Assembly (NCBI GenBank): GCA_021030915.1
Contig: JAGEMR010000040.1
Coordinates: forward strand, 62,001-126,000
Source: Astrothelium macrocarpum
Lineage: Eukaryota > Ascomycota > Dothideomycetes > Trypetheliales > Trypetheliaceae
DNA: 64,000 nucleotides
Reading direction: 5' to 3'
Shown: piece after piece, positions 58,097 to 64,000 of the stretch
Numbering within the stretch: position 1 is the stretch's first letter
Layout: each line of letters begins with the position of its first letter
Position numbers and translations under genes: made by a program
Notes under the pieces: model-generated
What the model was told of the DNA's origin: nothing
What the model saw: only the letters and a program-made list of their open reading frames with translations
Database searches by the model: none

Positions 58097-58924
58097 CTAT
58101 TTTCCTTGATGGCGTTTCCTGATGTGTCGGTTCAAGTTATCTTTCCGGCTCCCGTTAAGCTTTTTCTGGCAATGAGGGCAAGACAGACTCCTCTTCTCAT
58201 GTACAGACCTTTGATGCCTCAGTAAATCCTTATTGAGACTGAAAGATTTGGAGCAAGTCTCTTCGTCGCATCTGAAGGGTCTCTCATGATGACGCTGATG
58301 TTGCCGTAACGACTTACGGTCTTTGCAAATGCGACCGCATCCTTCAAAATTGCATCTTTCCGTCTCCGCAGAAGTCACGGGTCGCGGTATTGACTGCATC
58401 GAAGTGACGATACTTGACTCTTCACCGAAGAGGATTGGCGAGTGGATTTGAAAACCAGCCAAGTCGTTCACCTGGTCATCTTCTAACCGCGTCGATAGAG
58501 ACTGAGGTGGAAAGGGTTGGTAGCTGCCGCCAAGATCCAGAGTGTCAGGGACATTGTTTAACTCCAGTTGTGTATCTTGGTTGTAAGATCGCACTATGTC
58601 ATCTGTAGAGAATGTCGGATCGTTCATAGCACTAAAATTGTCGAACAGAGAGTATGTCTGCCATGGAGGTGCAATTATTGGGTCGATCACCAATTGTGCC
58701 TCGCCAGGCAATGAAACGGGATTGTGTCGCTCGAGACCAGAGCTTGAAGAACTTGTATCCAGACCATCAAGGAAGCCATCAAGGAACGCATCTCCTTCTC
58801 CAAATCGTCCCCTTTCTCCTCCACCATTCCCCCAACAGTGTTCTAAACAAAGAGACGGTCCCAGCTCCGGATACCCGGTGCATTCAACAGACAAGCCACA
58901 CTCAGATCCTGCAATGAGGGGCAA
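58097..58924 (-). CDS. C2H2 zinc-finger protein, candidate cluster regulator (5' end uncertain)
   Basis: Three zinc-finger units occupy the C-terminal 90 residues: CNFEGCGRICKDRKSLRQHQRHH, CDEETCSKSFSLNKDLLRHQRSVH and CPHCQKKL...LNRHIRKRH, each with the C2H2 spacing. The N-terminal 180 residues are acidic, Ser- and Pro-rich with no domain, as in activation regions. The open frame extends to 58924 but contains no ATG before codon 58627-58625, so either translation starts there (about 176 residues) or upstream exons exist. Intron-like pairs lie at about 59101-59048 and 59016-58935 (the latter with CTAAC and CAG). It ends the metabolic island and is the only regulator-like gene near it. The role is inferred from position. 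Confidence 0.75.
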   Translation of the reverse strand: MPLIAGSECGLSVECTGYPELGPSLCLEHCWGNGGGERGRFGEGDAFLDGFLDGLDTSSSSSGLERHNPVSLPGEAQLVIDPIIAPPWQTYSLFDNFSAMNDPTFSTDDIVRSYNQDTQLELNNVPDTLDLGGSYQPFPPQSLSTRLEDDQVNDLAGFQIHSPILFGEESSIVTSMQSIPRPVTSAETERCNFEGCGRICKDRKSLRQHQRHHERPFRCDEETCSKSFSLNKDLLRHQRSVHEKRSLSCPHCQKKLNGSRKDNLNRHIRKRHQGK

Positions 58925-59567
58925 GCTATCGTCTGCATAGGTTAGCCAGCGCTGGGACTCATCTCTAGTCTGATCACTGTGACATTGTCCCGAGATGTGT
59001 GAGCGGCGGGGCCCTTACCCCCGCCCAGGAGGCTGAAAGTGGTTGAGGCTAAGCAGATGTCAGTGCAAAGTATTGGAGAAAAAGTGGAAGTAACTTACTG
59101 TTGCACTTGCGCGAAAAGCCGCAAGGTCTGCTTAAAGTGAGAACTGGGTAGGGAATTGTAACACTTTAAATACGCCTCCGCTTGGAGGCCACACCAGAGG
59201 TGCCTCAAAGCCTCGCGCCAAGAACTGAGGCCACATCCGGGATGATCGAGAGGCGCATAGGGCTGAGCCTGGTGTGGCCTCCACGCCAGCCAATGAGATG
59301 GATCGAGTCTCTCTGGGGAGGCGCAGCGAGACTTCCCAGATGCTGTTGGTAAGCGAAAGAGATCAGTTACGACTGTTCCGCTATCCAGGGGATGAACGTT
59401 GGGTACCCTTTCACCGGTTTTGCAAAGGATGGCTTGAGCATTCGCCAGTAAGTGTGCTATGGGCTGAGACTAGCATATATATTTGCTCAGGATATGACAG
59501 TACCTACGTACCCGGGCACTGGAGGATTCTGTCTCTTTCTATTACAGCCTGACCTTCTAAACCCACA
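58925..59567. promoter_or_regulatory. Upstream region of the zinc-finger gene
   Basis: Contains the minus-strand TATTTAAA box at 59165-59172, two possible 5' introns downstream of it, and a cluster of GAGGCC motifs upstream (separate repeat entries). CCAAT occurs at 59290-59294. The rest, to 59567, is the 3' flank of the hydrolase gene. Confidence 0.5.
59183..59283. repeat. 15-bp perfect inverted repeat with a third half-copy, operator-like
   Basis: TGGAGGCCACACCAG at 59183-59197 and its exact reverse complement at 59269-59283, with a partial copy TGAGGCCACA at 59226-59235 midway between. On the left the arm also forms a short hairpin GCCTCC-GCTT-GGAGGC (59174-59189). The array sits directly upstream of the minus-strand TATTTAAA box of the zinc-finger gene. 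Confidence 0.7.
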
Positions 59568-61282
59568 TCAACTCTTCCACACCAACGACCCATTCCCAGC
59601 AACCTCCGTCTTCCTCTCCAAAATCTCCTCCACCTTCTCCCTCACCCCCTGCACCCCTCCCTTCTCCTCCACCAGCCCCGCCACTACCTCCTCTCCCGTC
59701 ATGCTCCCCCTCTTCACCCACGCCTCCACATCCCGCTCCATCGGCAACCCAATCCACCGATACGGATACTCGTTATAATCCGCGCCAGGCCCGGTGTTCA
59801 GCAATCGCAACACATCCTCCCCACCACCTTCCTCATCCCTAAACTCCAGGAACCCCCGCACCACAGCGGGATCGACGTCCTCCAGCCGCGCAGGAGACCA
59901 CTTCGGCGTCTCCGCCGGCTTCCTCACCAGCCTCGCCGTAACGCCCTCGACAAAATCCGGATGCGCCATGAACCTCGCCGCCAGCCGATGTTCGCGCTGA
60001 AACGCGCGCGCAATGCCCCAGCGCCTCCCCTCGCGCATCAATCCGAGCGCGACCGCGACCGACGTCGGGCTGCGCTCGAGAATCGTCTCGCGCGTCTTCT
60101 GCGCCCACTCGACGACGTCCGGCGGCGTGGACGCGTCAGCGGCGAGCGCCGCGAGGTTGCCGACGATGTGCGACGGCGTGGGCGAGCTGGCGGCGGAGAA
60201 GACCGTGTCGATGGCGGTGCGGATGGCGCCGGTGAGCTGGCGCGGGACGTCGTGGGGGAGCCCCGTGGCGAATTCGGAGATGGTGGCGTTGATGATGGAG
60301 AGGCGGGTCGGGTGGTCGGCGGAGTCGCGGAAGTTGAGCTCGGCGAGGCGCGCTTCGAGGTCGGGGAGGGAGGTGGAGTCGATGTAGTGCGTTGCGATGC
60401 CGTTGTAGCTGGAAGCGGGCTTTGTTAGTTTCGAGTGAAGGGGGTGGGAGTGGGAGTGGGAGGGATATGCGTACAAGACGTTGGGACCCTTCAATTGCTC
60501 GCTGGTCAGAGCAAGGTAGGTGCCAATTTCTCCGTCTAAGCGAGGGAGGAAGAAGCTTCCTCCGACGTCCGGGAAGAAGCCAATGATGGTTTCGGGCATG
60601 GCAAAAATAGTCTTTTCTGTCGCGATCCGGAAAGGAGCATGGACACTCAAACCAACGCCTCCGCCCATGGTGATCCCGTCCATAAATGCAACATAAGGCT
60701 TCGAATACGTCGCTATTAGGTGGTCGAGCTGATATTCGAGAGCAAAGTAGTCTGCTGATTCCTTCTGACCCTCGGGCCCTTTCGTATTTTGTTGTGCTAG
60801 TACAGCGACATCTCCACCAGCACAGAAAGCTCTGCCGGCTCCTTTAACGACTATTACGTTTGCCAATTGTGATTTCTCCCATTCCTACAATTGCCTGTGA
60901 GAACGTGCTCTAGCCAATTTTGTAGCGTTTTGAAGGCCCACCTTTAATCGTGGTATTATTTTGCGAGCCATAGACCCATTCAGAGAATTCAATTTTTTCG
61001 GTCTGTTCAACTCTATTGTTCTAACACCGTATATATTGTTGAAGAGGACATCGTCGGGTTCATCACCTGGTAATTCGCGTGGAATCCCAACATCGCTGGA
61101 AATCTGTATCCTGATTAATAAATTGACCACATTTGCGGATTTGGGCTCTATTAACCAACCAGTCTCTGCCCTGTGAAAGCAGCATTCATCATTCTCGCTC
61201 TCAGTGGCATTTTGGACGGTGTGGCTCGGGTAAGGCAGCAGCACGGCGAAGCCGTTCGACAAAAAAGAGGTTTTGAGAACAT
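59568..61282 (-). CDS. 3-hydroxyisobutyryl-CoA hydrolase, mitochondrial (HIBCH/Ehd3-like)
   Basis: Crotonase-fold thioesterase of valine catabolism. The start at 61282 gives a classic presequence (MFSKPLFCRTASPC...ARMMNAAF), and exon 1 ends near ...GQRL. It joins ISSDVGIPRELPGDEPDDVLF across a 55-60-nt intron in phase. Further introns lie at about 60941-60885 and in 60416-60475; the last contains tandem GGGAGT units. The enzyme has the oxyanion-hole CAGGDV segment, GGGVGLSVHAPFRIA and the catalytic Glu in AMPETIIGFFPDVGGSFFLPRL. The C-terminal half has very high GC3. The pathway yields propionyl-CoA, a possible substrate of the neighbouring synthase, but this gene looks like the ordinary housekeeping copy. 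Confidence 0.9.
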
Positions 61283-61703
61283 GGACGTTATTTGTCAAGG
61301 ATTTAAAGGTAAGGGTTCAAAGATTAGAATAGCATGAGCTCGGTTTCTTTTGCTCCAACCTCGGATGTGCGATTACGTGCAGAGGCAAGAGAGGATGTAG
61401 AGACAGATGAAGTAAAAATTTACTGAGAGCGATAGGTTAATTGGAGCTCAATGACTGTCAGCATTCAATATTTTACGATTAATAACGAGGAGAGCGGAGG
61501 TTTTCTTTTGGAGTTATTCATGTCAACGGACTTATTACCGAGCATACACGAGGGGAGCTCAAGGTGCACGTGATCGAGCTCCAGCGGAGGCCGGGACGGA
61601 AGTCGATGCACTAAATAAAAAGTTATTCATCATCATCCTCCACTCCAATTGCCTGCTTTCGTACATTCGTTCCTTTCTTTCCGCTTTCTGGGTGTAGAAC
61701 AGC
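61283..61703. promoter_or_regulatory. Divergent promoter region, HIBCH-like / mitochondrial EF-Tu
   Basis: 421 bp shared between two nuclear genes for mitochondrial proteins. CT-rich just before the EF-Tu ATG. No specific element identified. Confidence 0.4.
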
Positions 61704-63255
61704 ATGTCTACCGTGGCGCAGTCTTTTTTGCGTTCGTCAAAAGCTTTGCTACGCACCCAAAAGGGCCTTAATCCCGTCCAAAATGCTTTAGGCCTTCGAG
61801 GCGGAGCTCAATATGTTGGTGCTGCGAGGCATTACGCTCAAGTGTTCGAGCGTAACAAGCCTCATGTCAATATAGGTAAGACCGATCAAGCCCGCACAGT
61901 GAGATCTGTAACTAGACTTATCGTTGACCAGGCACAATCGGACATGTTGACCATGGAAAGGTGGATTCGTCCTGTATTTCCAGACATCTTTAGGCTAAGC
62001 TCATACTAGACAACATTGACTGCAGCGATCACGAAGCGACAAGCTGAGAAGGGCTACGCGAATTTCCTCGAATATGGCGCAATTGACAAGGCCCCCGAAG
62101 AGCGAAAGCGTGGTATTACTATCTCCTCCGCACACATCGAGTACCAAACAGATGCTCGTCACTATTCCCACGTCGACTGCCCTGGGCACGCCGATTACAT
62201 CAAGAACATGATCACAGGGGCAGCAAACATGGATGGCGCTATCATTGTTGTCGCGGCTTCGGACGGACAAATGTACGATATTTTGATCCATACACAAATC
62301 CAGTCACGTTGACACTGCGCAGGCCACAGACAAGGGAACATTTACTTCTTGCCCGACAAGTAGGTGTCGGGAAGATTGTGGTATTTGTCAACAAAGTCGA
62401 CGTGATTGAGGACAAGGAAATGTTGGAGCTCGTAGAGATGGAAATGCGCGAACTGCTATCTTCCTACGGATTTGACGGCGACAACACACCAATCATCTTG
62501 GGATCGGCTCTTTGTGCTCTAGAAGGTCGAGAACCAGAGCTTGGTGTTAATAAGATTGACGAGCTGCTCTCGGCTGTCGATACATGGATACCCGAACCTC
62601 AACGAGATCTCGACAAGCCATTTTTAATGTCCGTTGAAGACGTCTTCTCTATCCCAGGTCGTGGTACCGTCGCTTCCGGTCGCGTTGAGCGAGGTGTTTT
62701 AAAGCGGGACGCAGAGGTCGAACTTATAGGAAAGAACGCCGCACCCGTCAAAACCAAAGTCACCGACATAGAGACCTTCAAAAAATCCTGCGCAGAGTCA
62801 CGAGCAGGTGACAACTCTGGGCTTCTATTACGAGGTGTCAAGCGAGAAGATATCAAGCGTGGGATGATTGTTGCCAAGCCCGGTACCGCGACCGCACATA
62901 AAAAGTTCTTGGTATCAATGTACGTTCTTACTAAAGAGGAGGGTGGACGACACACAGGATTCCATAACAACTACAGGCCGCAAATCTACATTCGTACAGC
63001 TGGTGAGTATCAACTGTTTGATTTGACAACACCACATTGATCTAACATTTGTTCTTTCTCACAGATGAGGCAGCTGCTCTTAACTGGCCGGAAGGTACCG
63101 AGTCTCCAGAGGCAAAGATGGTGATGCCTGGCGACAATGTTGAGATGGTTTGCGATATCCATAGTCCAATAGCTATCGAGCAAGGTCAACGATTCAATAT
63201 TCGGGAAGGTGGACGCACAGTTGCGACTGGACTGGTGACGAGAATCATGGAATAA
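61704..63255 (+). CDS. TUF1: Mitochondrial elongation factor Tu
   Basis: Delivers aminoacyl-tRNA to the mitochondrial ribosome; 444 residues. Exons are 61704-61875, 61932-61960 (29 nt), 62010-62272, 62323-63002 and 63065-63255, all in phase. The presequence of about 45 residues (MSTVAQSFLRSSKALLRTQKG...) is basic. The G1 motif GHVDHGKTT is encoded by the 29-nt exon plus the first codons of the next. G3 DCPGHADYI, G4 NKVD and G5 GSAL follow, then the domain 2 and 3 segments through GRTVATGLVTRI. The plain reading of exon 1 runs into the first intron and seems to lose the P-loop; splicing restores it, so the gene is intact. Confidence 0.95.
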
Positions 63256-63703
63256 AGACCTATGGCCAGACCGTCGAGCTCGCAAAGGATCTGATGTTTT
63301 AAAGTGGAAGACTGGGCCGAACAAAACAACATGCCGTTTTTGTAGATGTGATGTTTCTACTTCATACTTCTCTGTAATACCTCTCCACTTTGACTGTATC
63401 TGCATATGTACTATAGCAGGCGTCGAGCTTGGGGGTTTAGCATTTGGGGCGTTGATAGTAACCTCTACGGAGCGACGTTGATAGCCGCACGAACAATACT
63501 GAGACCATAGATTGTCCACTCTCTTCTGGCATTGAGTACATCTTCGGGTCTGTGCAAAATATGAAGATTCGCAGCCTCATACTCCGGGTTCAGAATTGAT
63601 ACAAATGAGGGAGAAGTGTCAGCTTTGCCATCTAGAACCTTGTCGCATTTCCCATGATTCTCATTGATTCTCGTGGGTAAACGTGCGTCAAACAATTTTG
63701 TTC
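63256..63703. other. Intergenic region
   Basis: 3' flank of EF-Tu. An 80-codon open frame on the minus strand (63707-63465) begins with TTG and overlaps the stop of the edge gene in another frame; I treat it as UTR. Confidence 0.4.
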
Positions 63704-64000
63704 TCAAACGCTTGAAAATGTATTAAACATGTTTTCCGGAATTGAGAAGTCATCAGCTCCAGATATGAAGTCACCATTTGGCTGCAAGATATTCGAAAAG
63801 TCAACCTCCATTGGCCATGCGTCTTCGTCGATGTTGGTAATTCCCAGCTGTTGAGCTTGAATCTGATTATCCCACACAGACTATTCGGCGTCAGCTAACT
63901 TATTCGTAAATTTCGGGAAAGGAGGCAAACCCAATTTATATTTGTCGGCATATCCAGCATTTCTCCTATAGGTGCAAAATCGTCCGTATTGGACATGAGG
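63704..64000 (-). CDS. C-terminal end of a gene running off the right edge (acidic tail, possibly a transcription factor)
   Basis: Two exons are visible, joined by a GT..AG intron at about 63936-63882: ...SNTDDFAPIGEMLDMPTNINW | SVWDNQIQAQQLGITNIDEDAW...DDFSIPENMFNTFSSV, with stop TGA at 63706-63704. The tail is acidic and hydrophobic with repeated Phe, Asp and Asn, as in the C-terminal activation regions of fungal Zn2Cys6 factors. No DNA-binding domain lies inside the window, so the family is a guess. Confidence 0.5.

Noticed and set aside
61704..62009. Mitochondrial EF-Tu seemed to lack its GTP-binding P-loop
   Set aside because: A 29-nt exon at 61932-61960 with good splice sites restores the motif in frame.
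63465..63707. 80-codon minus-strand open frame near the right edge
   Set aside because: Begins with TTG, overlaps the stop of the upstream gene in another frame, and no acceptor joins it convincingly.
1..64000. Search for CRISPR arrays, insertion sequences, rRNA genes or transposon ORFs
   Set aside because: No regularly spaced repeats, no reverse transcriptase or transposase motifs, and no rRNA sequence recognised.

Overview
The window is nuclear DNA of a filamentous ascomycete (Pezizomycotina). Genes are compact and broken by 45-100 nt GT..AG introns with CTAAC/TTAAC-type branch sites. The gene set is typical of moulds: Clr2, METTL4-type MT-A70 protein, fungal ORC6, GH43 arabinanase, a Prp43/PRMT5 divergent pair and mitochondrial EF-Tu. 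I cannot fix the genus. About 24 protein-coding genes, one tRNA locus and one pseudogene can be supported. Exon joins given below were checked for reading frame by hand.

Layout. 0-4.1 kb: 3' part of a kinesin (minus, runs off the left edge). 5.6-10.6 kb: LEU5-like mitochondrial carrier, secreted GH43 arabinanase, a small unknown gene and a METTL4-like methyltransferase. 12.2-21.0 kb: a small Ser/Pro-repeat protein, a long gene-poor stretch, and a 1,764-residue WD40 protein with a disordered tail. 22.0-32.6 kb: UPF3, PP6-type phosphatase, a tRNA-Leu locus, PRMT5 and PRP43. 32.9-45.4 kb: small membrane protein, elongin C, a nucleotide-kinase pseudogene, MAK32-like kinase, UBA2, queuosine salvage protein, ORC6 and Clr2. 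46.4-48.9 kb: two small genes of unknown function. 49.8-59.0 kb: a metabolic island. 59.6-63.3 kb: 3-hydroxyisobutyryl-CoA hydrolase and mitochondrial EF-Tu. The right edge holds the C-terminal end of another minus-strand gene.

Two observations stand out. (1) The tRNA-Leu(UAG) locus at 26740-26883 folds perfectly only after removing two segments: a 10-nt insert at the usual 37/38 site, and a 54-nt segment inside the T loop. The second begins GTAAGT, ends AAG and carries a TTAAC branch-like site, so it looks like a spliceosomal intron inside a tRNA gene, splitting the Pol III B box. (2) At 49.8-59.0 kb a cytosolic-looking citrate/alkylcitrate synthase and a MmgE/PrpD-family enzyme are transcribed divergently. 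They are followed by an MFS transporter, a trans-aconitate-methyltransferase-like (TMT1/CRG1) enzyme and a C2H2 zinc-finger protein whose upstream region holds a 15-bp inverted repeat. This resembles an alkylcitrate/aconitate-type biosynthetic cluster without a polyketide or fatty-acid synthase in view. The product is unknown.

The remaining genes are mostly housekeeping (splicing, NMD, sumoylation, replication origin recognition, heterochromatin silencing, mitochondrial translation) and do not form obvious pathways with one another.
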